From positions 186,001 through 250,000 of the forward strand of contig NSGV01000004.1 of assembly GCA_002300355.1 (NCBI GenBank): 64,000 nucleotides of DNA, given 5' to 3'. Position numbers and translations under genes: made by a program. The stretch comes from Streptomyces sp. TLI_235 (lineage in GTDB: Bacteria; Actinomycetota; Actinomycetes; Streptomycetales; Streptomycetaceae). The first letter of the stretch is position 1, and each line of letters starts with the position of its first letter. Positions 43,512-51,676 of the stretch are shown in pieces. Below the pieces are notes generated by a model. The model ran no database searches. It saw nothing but the letters and a program-made list of their open reading frames with translations, and was not told where the DNA came from.

Positions 43512-44147
43512 TCAGATCGCGCCGCGCCAGATGTTGTCGAAGGCGGCGTCCTCGACGGCTCGGCGCTGCCGGACGGCGTCCAGCTCCCTGACCGCGTCGT
43601 TGACCGCGGTGAGGACGGTCGCCACGGCGTCGTCGGTGATGTCCGGCGGTGCGTCGGGCGGTGCGTCGGGCGGTGCGTCGGTCGGTGTGCCGGCGATCGA
43701 GACGGCTGCCGCGAGGGCGGTGAGGACGGGCTCGCGAGCTGTCCGGCGGTCGACCGCGGCGCGGTGTTCGGGGGTGTCGGCGGCCACGGGCCGGCCGGTG
43801 GTGAACGGTGCCCTGTGGCGGCGTTGTTCCACGAGTTGTCCGTCGGCCCCGAGCGCGGCCAGGTAGGCGGCCGCGAGGCCGCGCCCTCTGCGCCACAACC
43901 AGTCGTCGACCGACTCGTAGGGGGTCCGGCGGACGAGTACCGACGCGGCCTGGTCGAGGAGGGGGTCCGTGACGGTCGGCCGGTCAGCGGGCACGACGAG
44001 GTCGTTCTCCAGCCGGACGGCCCCTGCGTCGAGAAGGTCGAGCAGTTCGGCTCCGGCGAGCGCGAGCGACAGGTCGCCCTGTTCGGGCGGCCGGCCAGCG
44101 CCCACGTCGAGGGCGACGTGCAGGAGGTCCCGTGCGGCAGTGGTCAT
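43512..44147 (-). CDS. GPP34 (GOLPH3-like) family protein
   Basis: 211 residues. N-terminal ARDLLHVALDVGAG, SLALAGAELLDLLDAGAVRL and the helical middle match GPP34 proteins, as does the ALGADGQLVEQRRHR segment. An Asp-Pro-Pro-Ala linker (APPDAPPDAPPD) encoded by an exact 12-base tandem repeat interrupts the C-terminal helical part. This is the second GPP34-like gene in the window. Bacterial function is unknown; eukaryotic relatives bind phosphatidylinositol 4-phosphate. Confidence 0.8.
   Translation of the reverse strand: MTTAARDLLHVALDVGAGRPPEQGDLSLALAGAELLDLLDAGAVRLENDLVVPADRPTVTDPLLDQAASVLVRRTPYESVDDWLWRRGRGLAAAYLAALGADGQLVEQRRHRAPFTTGRPVAADTPEHRAAVDRRTAREPVLTALAAAVSIAGTPTDAPPDAPPDAPPDITDDAVATVLTAVNDAVRELDAVRQRRAVEDAAFDNIWRGAI
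43641..43688. repeat. 12-bp tandem repeat inside the GPP34 gene
   Basis: About four units of GCGTCGGGCGGT run through 43641-43688 and encode Asp-Ala-Pro-Pro on the minus strand. Copy number changes would be in frame, so the linker length could vary between strains. Confidence 0.75.
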
Positions 44148-44389
44148 GGCCGGCCCACCGCCGGGAGGACGGTGACCCCTCCGAGGAATGCTTCGCGGTC
44201 CGTCATGCCTTCCAGCATGGTCGTACGGCGCCCTCCCGGCCAGGAGGCGGCGCAGGACCGCTCGGTGGCGGCGTGTCCTCGGTGATGGCCTCGGCTCCGC
44301 TCGTACGGAGCAGCGCAGCGTGGTTGCGGTGCGTAGGCAGACCGCGCGACCTACCGTCGTCGGGGAGACCCGACGAACGGGAGGATGCC

Positions 44390-44878
44390 GTGCCGGAGCA
44401 GAAGATCACCACGTTCCTGTGGTTCGACGACAAGGCCGAGGAGGCGGCGGGGTTCTACACCTCGCTGTTCCCGGACTCCCGGATCGTCGAGGTGCAGCGG
44501 TACGGGGAGGCGGGCCCCGGCGAGGTGGGCTCGGTGATGACCGTGGCGTTCGAACTCGCCGGGCAGCACTACGTCGCGCTCAACGGCGGCCCGCTGTTCC
44601 CGTTCACCGAAGCGATCTCGCTGCAGGTCAACTGCGACGACCAGGCGGAGGTCGACCGGCTGTGGGCCGCTCTCACCGAGGGCGGGCAGGAGAGCGACTG
44701 CGGCTGGTTGAAGGACCGGTACGGCCTGTCCTGGCAGATCACTCCCCGCCGGCTGATGGAGCTGCTGGGCGACCCGGACCGGGCCAGGGCCCAGCGGGCG
44801 ATGCGGGCGATGCTGCAGATGAGGAAGATCGACATCCAGGCGCTGGAGGACGCCGCCGCGGACGGCGGCGAGACCTGA
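44390..44878 (+). CDS. VOC-family PhnB-like protein
   Basis: 162 residues from GTG 44390 after GGGAGG. Pattern: ITTFLWFDDKAEEAAGFYTS, LFPDSRIVEV, FELAGQHYVALNGGPLFPFT, ISLQVNCDDQAEVDRLWAAL and CGWLKDRYGLSWQITPRRLM. This is the 3-demethylubiquinone-9 methyltransferase-like (PhnB) branch of the VOC superfamily. The annotated name does not imply methyltransfer; function is open. Confidence 0.93.
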   Translation: MPEQKITTFLWFDDKAEEAAGFYTSLFPDSRIVEVQRYGEAGPGEVGSVMTVAFELAGQHYVALNGGPLFPFTEAISLQVNCDDQAEVDRLWAALTEGGQESDCGWLKDRYGLSWQITPRRLMELLGDPDRARAQRAMRAMLQMRKIDIQALEDAAADGGET

Positions 44879-45011
44879 TCGGGCTCGTAGAGGAGGATCG
44901 CCGGGCACCTCGTTCGGTGCAGGGCACGGACGGCGTCCGGGCGAGGCATGGGCGCCGTCCGGGCGGGCATGCATGACGGGTCCGCGCCAACTCCACCCGG
45001 AAGGCTGCCAC

Positions 45012-45680
45012 GTGAACCGCAAGTCCTGGGCCCTGCTCACCGCCCTGACCACCCTGCCGCTGGCCCTGTCCAGTACCGTCGCGGTCGCCCAGCCGTCCGC
45101 GGCCGGCGGCACGGCGACCACCGCCTGCACCTACACGCCGGCGGTTCCGGCCGACAACTTCAAGGGCATCCCCGTCTTCGACGCGAAGAAGGCCGCGAAG
45201 CCGTACAGCGCGACGCTGCGGACCAGCCAGGGCCCCATCACCTTCAAGGCGCTGACCGACAAGGCCCCGTGCACCACCTTCTCGTTCCGGTTCCTGGCCG
45301 AGCACGACTACTTCGACCGCAGCCACTGCCACCGGCTCACCACCCAGCGGATCTTCGTCCTGCAGTGCGGCGACCCGACCGGCACCGGCAGCGGTGGGCC
45401 CGGCTACTCGTTCCCGGACGAGAACCTTGAGGGCGCCACCTATCCGGCCGGGACGGTCGCCATGGCCAACGCCGGTCCGAGCACGAACGGCAGCCAGTTC
45501 TTCTTCGTCTGGAAGGACACCAAGCTCTCGCCCAACTACACGCCGTTCGGCCAGGTCACGGCCGGGCTCGACGTCCTGCAGAAGATCGCGGCGGGCGGTG
45601 AGGACGACCAGAACAACCCCGGCGACGGCTTCCCGAACCTGCCCGTGAACATCCGGCACGTCGCCATCTCCAAGCGCTGA
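45012..45680 (+). CDS. Secreted cyclophilin-type peptidyl-prolyl isomerase
   Basis: 222 residues from GTG 45012, eight bases after GGAAGG. A Sec signal (RKSWALLTALTTLPLALSST) is followed by the cyclophilin barrel: FSFRFLAEHDYFDRSHCHRL, LQCGDPTGTGSGGPGYSFPD, GTVAMANAGPSTNGSQFFF and YTPFGQVTAGLDVLQKI. The active-site residues R, F, Q and the GSQFFF box are mostly kept; RxxxxFxxQxGDPTGTG reads RLTTQRIFVLQCGDPTGTG. It should fold proteins outside the membrane. Confidence 0.95.
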   Translation: MNRKSWALLTALTTLPLALSSTVAVAQPSAAGGTATTACTYTPAVPADNFKGIPVFDAKKAAKPYSATLRTSQGPITFKALTDKAPCTTFSFRFLAEHDYFDRSHCHRLTTQRIFVLQCGDPTGTGSGGPGYSFPDENLEGATYPAGTVAMANAGPSTNGSQFFFVWKDTKLSPNYTPFGQVTAGLDVLQKIAAGGEDDQNNPGDGFPNLPVNIRHVAISKR

Positions 45681-45689
45681 CCCGGCGCT

Positions 45690-45724
45690 GACCGGCCGGC
45701 GGCCGCATCGTGCCGCCGCCGGTC
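45690..45724 (+). terminator. Terminator-like hairpin after the isomerase gene
   Basis: GACCGGCCGGCGGC pairs with GCCGCCGCCGGTC with one bulge and an eight-base loop, ten bases after the stop. Confidence 0.55.
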
Positions 45725-45867
45725 GCCCGACCGGGCCGCCGCCGGCCGCCCCCCGCTCGGCCGGGCGATTCGTCCCTGACGGAACCTCAGGCCCGGCCGA
45801 TCCGGCGGGCGGAGCCACAGCCCTTCGGCCGCCCCTGGCGGCGAGGCCCGGCCGTAGTGTTCTCACT

Positions 45868-46749
45868 GTGACCGTTAAGCGAATGCCGGCCGCGGACGTA
45901 CCCGTCTCCGTCGAGCTGGTGCGCCGGCTGCTGGGCGAGCAGCACCCCGACCTCGCGAGTCTGCCGATCGAGGTGCTGACCAACGGCTGGGACAACCTCG
46001 TCTGCCGGCTGGGCGAGGACCTCCTCGTCCGGCTGCCGCGGCGCGCCCTGGCCGCCGGGCTCGTCGCGCACGAGCAGCGCTGGTTGCCGGAGTTGGCCGG
46101 CCGGCTGCCGCTGCCGGTGCCCGCGCCGGTGCGGGTCGGGCGGCCGACGGCCGAGTACCCGTGGTCCTGGAGCGTCGTGCCGTTCTTCCCGGGCCGGATC
46201 GCGGCGCACGAGGAGCCCGACGACCTCTGGCCGGCCGCGTCCGCACTCGGCGGCTTCCTGGCCGCACTCCACATCCCGGCTCCCTCGGACGCGCCCGTCA
46301 ACCCGCTGCGCGGGATTCCGCTGGCCGGACGTGCATCGGGCGTCGCCGACGGGTTGGCGCACGTCGCCGACGCGGCCCACCGTGCCACGGCGCGCCGTAT
46401 CTGGGAGGCGGCCGCCGAGACGCCGGCATGGGACGGGCCGCCGCTGTGGCTGCACGGGGACCTGCACCCGGCCAACGTCCTGGTCGACCGGGGCCGTGTC
46501 AGCGCGGTGATCGACTTCGGCGACATCACCTCGGGTGATCCCGCGACCGATCTCTCCGTGGCCTGGATGCTGTTCACGGCGGACCAGCGTGCCGCCTTCC
46601 GGCGGGCGTACGGTCGCGCGGACGACGCGACGTGGGAGCGGGCCCGCGGCTGGGCGCTGGCCCTGGCCCTCGCCTTTCTGACGCACTCGGCGGACAACCC
46701 GCTGATGCGGGCCATCGGCGAGCGCGCCCTCCGCGCGGTGCTGGAGTAA
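45868..46749 (+). CDS. Aminoglycoside-phosphotransferase-fold kinase
   Basis: 293 residues from GTG 45868. ATP-binding and catalytic boxes of the APH family: GWDNLVCRLGEDLLVRLPRR (N lobe), WLHGDLHPANVLVD (catalytic Asp, Asn) and VIDFGDITSGDPATDL (metal Asp). The sequence is the common actinobacterial APH3''-like type whose substrate is seldom an antibiotic. Resistance cannot be inferred. The gene stands alone. Confidence 0.93.
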   Translation: MTVKRMPAADVPVSVELVRRLLGEQHPDLASLPIEVLTNGWDNLVCRLGEDLLVRLPRRALAAGLVAHEQRWLPELAGRLPLPVPAPVRVGRPTAEYPWSWSVVPFFPGRIAAHEEPDDLWPAASALGGFLAALHIPAPSDAPVNPLRGIPLAGRASGVADGLAHVADAAHRATARRIWEAAAETPAWDGPPLWLHGDLHPANVLVDRGRVSAVIDFGDITSGDPATDLSVAWMLFTADQRAAFRRAYGRADDATWERARGWALALALAFLTHSADNPLMRAIGERALRAVLE

Positions 46750-46775
46750 CGGCCGGCCGGCGGCGGAGACGCGAA

Positions 46776-46803
46776 CGGGGCCGCCGGCAAGCCGACGGCC
46801 CCG
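46776..46803. terminator. Terminator-like hairpin in convergent gap
   Basis: CGGGGCCG pairs exactly with CGGCCCCG around a 12-base GC-rich loop between the kinase and lectin genes; it could serve both. Confidence 0.5.
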
Positions 46804-46865
46804 CCGGGCCGCGCCCCGGTCATCCACCTTCGGAGAACCGGGTGTCACGCGTCAGAACGCCATGA

Positions 46866-47393
46866 CTAGGACCACAGCTGGTTGGCCTGGGCGTTCCCGC
46901 ACGGCCACTGATTCACGGTCGCGCCGTTGCCGGTGCTCCAGCCGCCGACCTCCAGGCACAGGCCGCTGTTCTTGTTGATGAGGTACGTGTACTTCGGGTC
47001 GCCGATGCCCCCGAGGCGCCACAGCTGGTTCGCCTGGGTGTAGTTGCCGTTCCCGTCCTTGCCGCACGGCCACTGGTCCGCCGCGGCGCCCCACTCGGTG
47101 CTCCAGCCGCCGATCTCCAGGCAGAGCCCGCTGTTCTTGTTGACCAGCGGGAACCACCCCGACGGGTAGCCGCTGTTCACGAGCCACTGCTGGTTCGCCT
47201 GGCCGCCGGCGCCGCACGACCACTGCCGTGCCGGCGCCCCCCATGCGGTGCTCCAGTCGGCGATCTCCAGGCACAGCTGGCTGTTCTTGTTCAGGATCGT
47301 GTCGGTGGGCTGCTGCGCCGAAGCGGGCATCGACATCGCGAGGGTGAGCCCCGCCGCGACGGTGCCGACGCCGACGATGCGACCGGCCCGAGT
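46866..47393 (-). pseudogene. Ricin-type beta-trefoil lectin, split in its signal peptide by an IS
   Basis: The mature domain has three QxW-type repeats: NKNSQLCLEIADWSTAWGA..NQQW, NKNSGLCLEIGGWSTEWGA..NQLW and NKNSGLCLEVGGWSTGNGA..NQLW. The frame continues upstream as TRAGRIVGVGTVAAGLTLAM and SMPASAQ, a signal peptide without its first residues. It is cut at the ACT codon that forms the IS target duplication (47391-47393). Only a leaderless protein from ATG 47336 could now be made. The missing start lies at 48254-48274, beyond the IS. The intact secreted lectin would have 181 residues. Confidence 0.85.
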
Positions 47394-48253
47394 GAGCCTC
47401 TTTCATCCTGAGCTTTCGCAGGTCGCGAGGCTTTGGATCATGAGGGTGTGGACGGCGGCGATCAGTCGGCTGATGCGATTGGTCGAGCAGCGGGCTTTAC
47501 GGAAGACCTTCCAGGTCTTCAGCTGGGCGAAGGCGCGTTCGCCGGGTGCACGCAGGCGGGCGTGGTCGCGGTTGTACTGCTGGTAGTGCTCGGGCAGTTC
47601 GTGGTGGTTGTAGTAGGGGGTGCGGACAGTGGAGCCGGCGCCTCGATAGGCCCGGTCGGCGAGGACGAGGACCTCGCGGGTCAGGCAGGTCTGGACGATG
47701 CCGTGGGCGCGGGCCGCGGTCAGGTCGTGAGTGCGCCCCGGCAGGGCACGGGAGAACCACAGAGGTGTGCCGTCCGGGGTGGCGACGACCTGCACGTTCA
47801 TCCCGTGCTTCCGGTGCTTTTGCGAGTAGTACGGCTCGTCGGCGGCGATCCGGTCGGTCGGGATCAGCGTGCCGTCCACGATCACGAAGTCGCCTTCGCC
47901 CAGTCCCACCAGGGCCTCGCGCAGGCCCGGCGCCCACGCGGCCAGGACCTCGACGGTCTCGTCCACGTACCGCCAGGCCGTCGCCTCCGACACCCCGAAC
48001 CCGGCTCCCAGTTGCGCGAGGGTTTCGTTCTTCCGCAGATGGGCCAGGACCAGCAGGGCCTGCTTGATGAGCCAGGAGACGTGCTCAACGAGCTCGTGCG
48101 GGACATCGAGCATGGCAGGATACGGAACCAACAGGGCCCCTCGGCGGCGACGTGATGAGTGAGATCACCACGGCAACGACGAGGGGCCCTGTTGCGTCAC
48201 TGCAACCCGCTGACCAGCTATTTCACCCTGCCGAGATAGGATGAAAGAGGTTC
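47394..48253 (-). mobile_element. IS5-group (ISL2-like) insertion sequence, 860 bp
   Basis: Terminal inverted repeats of 16 bases with one mismatch: GAGCCTCTTTCATCCT at 47394-47409 and AGGATGAAAGAGGTTC at 48238-48253. A three-base direct repeat AGT flanks it (47391-47393 and 48254-48256), an ANT-type duplication as known for the ISL2 group. Removing the element and one AGT rebuilds an open lectin gene, which confirms both boundaries. It carries one transposase gene, whose stop codon lies inside the left repeat. Confidence 0.92.
47403..48131 (-). CDS. IS5-group transposase, probably internally deleted
   Basis: 242 residues from TTG 48131 (ATG 48113 also possible). Helix-turn-helix region KNETLAQLGAGFGVSEATAW; DDE residues in FVIVDGTLIPTD, VLVLADRAYRG and RAPGERAFAQLK. 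The DDE set is complete. Near the start the text jumps from LVEHVSWLI to KQALLVLAHLRKN; related Streptomyces transposases have, from memory, about 18 further residues between these. An in-frame deletion could have inactivated it. Confidence 0.9.
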   Translation of the reverse strand: MVPYPAMLDVPHELVEHVSWLIKQALLVLAHLRKNETLAQLGAGFGVSEATAWRYVDETVEVLAAWAPGLREALVGLGEGDFVIVDGTLIPTDRIAADEPYYSQKHRKHGMNVQVVATPDGTPLWFSRALPGRTHDLTAARAHGIVQTCLTREVLVLADRAYRGAGSTVRTPYYNHHELPEHYQQYNRDHARLRAPGERAFAQLKTWKVFRKARCSTNRISRLIAAVHTLMIQSLATCESSG

Positions 48254-48274
48254 AGTGACCATCTTTTTCACCAT
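48254..48274 (-). pseudogene. Start fragment of the interrupted lectin gene
   Basis: Seven codons, MVKKMVT, from ATG at 48272-48274 to the AGT duplication. Joined to the fragment ending at 47393 (sharing ACT for Thr7), they give a normal signal peptide MVKKMVTRAGRIVGVGTVAA. The ATG lies 12 bases after the stop of the upstream open frame. Confidence 0.8.
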
Positions 48275-48286
48275 GACATCCACTTC

Positions 48287-48613
48287 TCAGAGCGACGGAA
48301 AGCTCGCGAGGAAAATGGAATAGAAGACATAGATTCCCCCCGGAGTCGTGCCGAAGATTATCACAGAGGGGTCTTTGTCGACGTCCACTAACCATCCTGC
48401 GGCCGCGTGGAACAAAAAGTGCAAAATGTCATTCGGTGCCACTGGTGCCGCATTGAGGTCGAATTCGCCGGATGATGTGAACGAGTGCGGATTGCCCAGG
48501 TCGACAGGGTGGTGGCTGCGGCCTCGTGGAGCGTCGGGTGGGGCGTGGATGCCGGTCGCGGCGATGTCGGAGGCCCGCGGCGGCGCGCCGTCCGGTGCGG
48601 ACAGGAACTGCAT
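48287..48613 (-). CDS. Low-GC small hypothetical gene upstream of the lectin
   Basis: 108 residues if read from ATG 48613; the frame is open to 48772. The last 70 residues look protein-like (SSGEFDLNAAPVAPNDILHF, AAAGWLVDVDKDPSVIIFGT, GGIYVFYSIFLASF). Codons are unlike the neighbours, with TTA, TTG and ATA used. It ends 12 bases before the lectin ATG on the same strand, an operon-like spacing. No ribosome site is visible and the family is unknown, so it may be a relic of transferred DNA. Confidence 0.4.
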   Translation of the reverse strand: MQFLSAPDGAPPRASDIAATGIHAPPDAPRGRSHHPVDLGNPHSFTSSGEFDLNAAPVAPNDILHFLFHAAAGWLVDVDKDPSVIIFGTTPGGIYVFYSIFLASFPSL

Positions 48614-48796
48614 ATTTCGGCCGTACGTCCGGCGATTGTGGCTGAAATTAATCCCGTTCTCGCGGGCGCCCGCGAGGCGGTCGGATTCGCCGTGCCGGAC
48701 CCGCGGTCTGCGCCCCGGGCGAGTCCGCCGGACGGCTCCGGTCGGGCCGTCACGACGTGCGCCGAGGTCCACGGGCCGGGTCGGCGGGGGAGTGGG

Positions 48797-50380
48797 TCAG
48801 GGCGGTGGTGCGCCGTAGGTCACGGCGACGCCGGCCTCTTGGGCGCGGGTGACGATGGCGGGGGTGGCGCGTTCGGCGAGGGCGGCGATGGTCAGTGACG
48901 GGTTGACGGTCAGGGAGGTGGGGACGGCGGCGCCGTCGGTGACGAACAGGCCGGGATGACCGCGGAGTTCGTGCCGGTCGGTGAGGGCGGAGGTACGCGG
49001 GTCGTCGCCGATCCGGCACGAGCCCAGGGGGTGGGCGGTGACCGCACCGCCGACCTGCTCGGTCCAGGGCCGGACGGTGGCCAGCCGGTCCTTCTCCAGG
49101 ATGGCGCGCAGTTCGGTGTCGGCGGCGTTCCAGCCGGCCGTGGTGTTGGCCGTGGGGGTGTAGGCCATGGTGCCGAGTCCGAGGCCGGGGGCGAGGCGGG
49201 TGAAGCCGCCGGTGAGCGGCGGCGGGCCGAAGGTGCCCTCGTTGTCGTCCTCGGTCATGGCGAGCAGCGTCAGCCAGGACCGCCACGATCGGCGCAGTTG
49301 CCGTTTCCCGGTGCCGAACCATCCCGGGGCGAGGGTGGTGCGGGCGAGGGTGTTGGTGACCGGCGGGAAGTAGATCTGCTGGAGCGTGAACCGGCTGAAC
49401 TCGGGGGCGCTGCCGTCGAGGTGGTCGAAGGTGGCGGTGGTGATGGGTTTGCCGATCGGCAGTGCGGCGTACGCGGAACCGTCCGGACGGGACAGGCCCA
49501 GCAGATCACGGACCTTGGCCTCGTCCAGGACGGCGACGGAGACCCGGTCGCCGTTGCCGGAGAAGTGGCGGCCGACCGCCGGGGGGATGCCGCCCAGTGC
49601 GAGGGCGGAGCGCTGCAGGACGACCGGGGTGCCGACCGCGCCGGCCGCGAGGACCACGACCTTGGCATGGACGGTGCCGACCTGAAGGGTGCAGCTGTAG
49701 TCGGCAGGGTCCAGCACCGTGTAGCCGGCGGCGTAGCGGTAGCCGTCCTGCCAGGACGGGACGAGGGTCTGGACCTCGTGCAGCGGTCGGATGTCGGCGC
49801 CGTGGGCCTCGGCGGCGGGCAGGTAGTTCAGCAGCATCGAGCGTTTGGCGTCGAAGCGGCAGCCCGACAGCATCCAGTTGCAGTTGGTGCAGCGTGCGAG
49901 GTCGACGGCGACCGGCACGGGGTTGCAGGTGCGCCCGGCCCGGTGGCACGCCGCGGCGAGGACGCCTCCGGCATAGGAGATGCCGTCCCAGTCCAGGCGG
50001 GTCGTGGGCAGGGACTGTTCCGCGCGGTCGTACCAGGGGTCGAGGGCGGCGCGGGTGAGAGCTGCGGGCCACAGGCGGCGTTGCAGGCTGCCCCGGCGCT
50101 CGAAGACGAAGGACGGGGCGCGCAGGGAGGCGGTGAAGTAGACGACGCTGCCGCCGCCGACGCAGTTGCCGGCCACCACCGAGATCCCGTCGCCCTTGAT
50201 GACGTCCACGATTCTCGTGTAGGTGCCGAGGCGCAGGTCGTGGGTGAAGTCCCGGGCCGCCAGGCGCGGGCCGCGTTCGAGGACGGTGACGCGGGCGCCC
50301 CCGGCGGCGAGGTGGTAGGCGGGGATGGCGCCGCCGAAGCCGGAACCGATCACCAGGACGTCGGTGGTCTGCGCGCTCAT
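48797..50380 (-). CDS. GMC oxidoreductase (cholesterol-oxidase-like)
   Basis: 527 residues from ATG 50380 after GGGGAG. FAD-binding DVLVIGSGFGGAIPAYHLAA at 7-26, then NCVGGGSVVYFTASLRAP, a CTNCNWMLSGCRFDAKRSML box, and the C-terminal HPLGSCRIGDD plus VTDGAAVPTSLTVNPSLTIA. All parts of a full-length GMC enzyme are present. Its ATG overlaps the stop of the DUF5987-like gene by four bases (ATGA), so the two are translationally coupled. It probably oxidises a sterol or long-chain alcohol with the upstream Tat protein as small subunit. Confidence 0.94.
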   Translation of the reverse strand: MSAQTTDVLVIGSGFGGAIPAYHLAAGGARVTVLERGPRLAARDFTHDLRLGTYTRIVDVIKGDGISVVAGNCVGGGSVVYFTASLRAPSFVFERRGSLQRRLWPAALTRAALDPWYDRAEQSLPTTRLDWDGISYAGGVLAAACHRAGRTCNPVPVAVDLARCTNCNWMLSGCRFDAKRSMLLNYLPAAEAHGADIRPLHEVQTLVPSWQDGYRYAAGYTVLDPADYSCTLQVGTVHAKVVVLAAGAVGTPVVLQRSALALGGIPPAVGRHFSGNGDRVSVAVLDEAKVRDLLGLSRPDGSAYAALPIGKPITTATFDHLDGSAPEFSRFTLQQIYFPPVTNTLARTTLAPGWFGTGKRQLRRSWRSWLTLLAMTEDDNEGTFGPPPLTGGFTRLAPGLGLGTMAYTPTANTTAGWNAADTELRAILEKDRLATVRPWTEQVGGAVTAHPLGSCRIGDDPRTSALTDRHELRGHPGLFVTDGAAVPTSLTVNPSLTIAALAERATPAIVTRAQEAGVAVTYGAPPP

Positions 50381-51036
50381 GCCGGGCTCCCCGAGGCCGT
50401 GGTGTTCGGATGCAGCTCGGCCAGGGGCCGGTTGTAGGAGTGTTCGGGGAAGCGCCACAGCCCGTCCGCGTCCGGGGCGGGGAAGCCGATCCAGGTCAGT
50501 CCCGGATGGCCGGCGGCCAGGGCATCGGCGGTGTGCTGGTGGGCGGCGGTGTCGAACGCGAGGCCGACGAGGAGCGCGAGCACCTGCCAGATCGGGCGGT
50601 CCGGGCCGTCCGGGTCGAACAGGCCGGTGACGAGGGCGGTGCGGTGGTCGAAGGGCAGGCCGACGAACGGCGGCCAACCGGGCGGGAGACACAGCAGGTG
50701 GGTGGCGGCCCAGGCCAGCGCGCGGGCATCGAGCAGGCCGGCGATCTCCGGCAGCCACGGGCCGAGCGGCAGGTCGGGTGAGGCGAGTACCTGGACGGCG
50801 CCCGCCTGGACCGCGCCCGGGCCGGTCACGGCGCCGGCGATCGGCAGATCCCCCGGGTGCCGGCGCTGCCCGGGGATCAGGGTGTCGGCGAACGCCTCCA
50901 GGCTCTGCGTGGTCCAGGCGGTGAGCGACGCGGTGGCCTCGGCCGGGGCCGTGGTCAGCGGCCCCGCGGCGAGGACGGTGGTGGCGGCGGCGAGGGCCTT
51001 GAGCAGGCCGCGCCGGCCCAGCGGGGCAGCGGGCAC
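50377..51036 (-). CDS. Tat-exported DUF5987-like subunit
   Basis: 219 residues. Twin-arginine signal GRRGLLKALAAATTVLAAGP, then TTQSLEAFADTLIPGQRRHP, the family signature also seen in small subunits of flavoprotein dehydrogenases. The body is helical and ends in FPEHSYNRPLAELHPNT. ATGA coupling to the GMC gene, which has no signal of its own, suggests co-export of a preformed complex through Tat. This export idea is inference. Confidence 0.88.
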   Translation of the reverse strand: MPAAPLGRRGLLKALAAATTVLAAGPLTTAPAEATASLTAWTTQSLEAFADTLIPGQRRHPGDLPIAGAVTGPGAVQAGAVQVLASPDLPLGPWLPEIAGLLDARALAWAATHLLCLPPGWPPFVGLPFDHRTALVTGLFDPDGPDRPIWQVLALLVGLAFDTAAHQHTADALAAGHPGLTWIGFPAPDADGLWRFPEHSYNRPLAELHPNTTASGSPA

Positions 51037-51043
51037 GGTCCGT

Positions 51044-51676
51044 TCACCCGGCCAGCGCGCAGCGGAGATCGAACGGCAGCGCCGTGGTGAAGCCGCTCTC
51101 CCCGGAGGCGGTGCCGTAGGTGGCGAGCGCGTCGGCCAGCTCGGGGTACCGCGGTCGCAGTGCGATGACGGCGTCGCCGATGCCGACCGGGACTCCGTCG
51201 ATGCGGAAGCCGGTCAGCCGCACTCCGGCGTGCCGGCCGGTCCTGTCCCACCAGTACTGGCCGTCCCAGGCCACCCACGGCAGTGCGCCGGTGCTGGACT
51301 GCACGCTCCAGTGGTCCTTCTGGTAGTAGCGGCAGGTCAGCAGGGAGGCCGCGATCCGGGCGGGTTCGGCGAGCAGGAAGCGCAGCGCGCCGCCGTTGTC
51401 CAGCGTGATGTCGCGCTTGCTGTACTCCACGCACAGCGGGTCGGTGAACGCCAGCCACCACGGGGGCTGTTCGCCCTCGCCGTAGCGGTGCCAGGCGCAG
51501 GTGGCGGCGAAGTCCGGTTCGGTGAACGGGCCCGGAGCGGACACGGTGGCGGCTGCCGGGGCAGCTGCGTCCGCCGTGACGGCGGGGGCCGCAGCGGCCG
51601 GGGGGACGGTGGTGGCGCAGGCTGCCGCTGCCAGGGCGGCGGCGAGCAGGGCGGTTCGCAGACGTGGACGGGACAC
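51044..51676 (-). CDS. Secreted hypothetical protein of the GMC operon
   Basis: 210 residues from GTG 51676 after GGAGG. Signal peptide RTALLAAALAAAACATTVPP, then an Ala-rich stretch and a domain with four Cys (FAATCAWHRY, DPLCVEYSKRD, LLTCRYYQKDHW, DLRCALAG) and many Trp (SSTGALPWVAWDGQYWWDR). Two disulfides are likely. It is the first gene of the operon, seven bases before the DUF5987-like start. Family not recognised. Confidence 0.75.
   Translation of the reverse strand: MSRPRLRTALLAAALAAAACATTVPPAAAAPAVTADAAAPAAATVSAPGPFTEPDFAATCAWHRYGEGEQPPWWLAFTDPLCVEYSKRDITLDNGGALRFLLAEPARIAASLLTCRYYQKDHWSVQSSTGALPWVAWDGQYWWDRTGRHAGVRLTGFRIDGVPVGIGDAVIALRPRYPELADALATYGTASGESGFTTALPFDLRCALAG

Noticed and set aside
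43641..43688. Short tandem repeats considered as a CRISPR array
   Set aside because: Units are 12 bases, contiguous, inside a coding frame and without spacers; no cas genes are present.
45868..46749. Aminoglycoside resistance gene
   Set aside because: Only the general APH kinase boxes are visible. This branch is common in actinomycetes and mostly not tied to resistance.
48254..48796. Second copy of the lectin in the flank of the IS
   Set aside because: Only the seven start codons belong to the lectin; no QxW repeats occur here.
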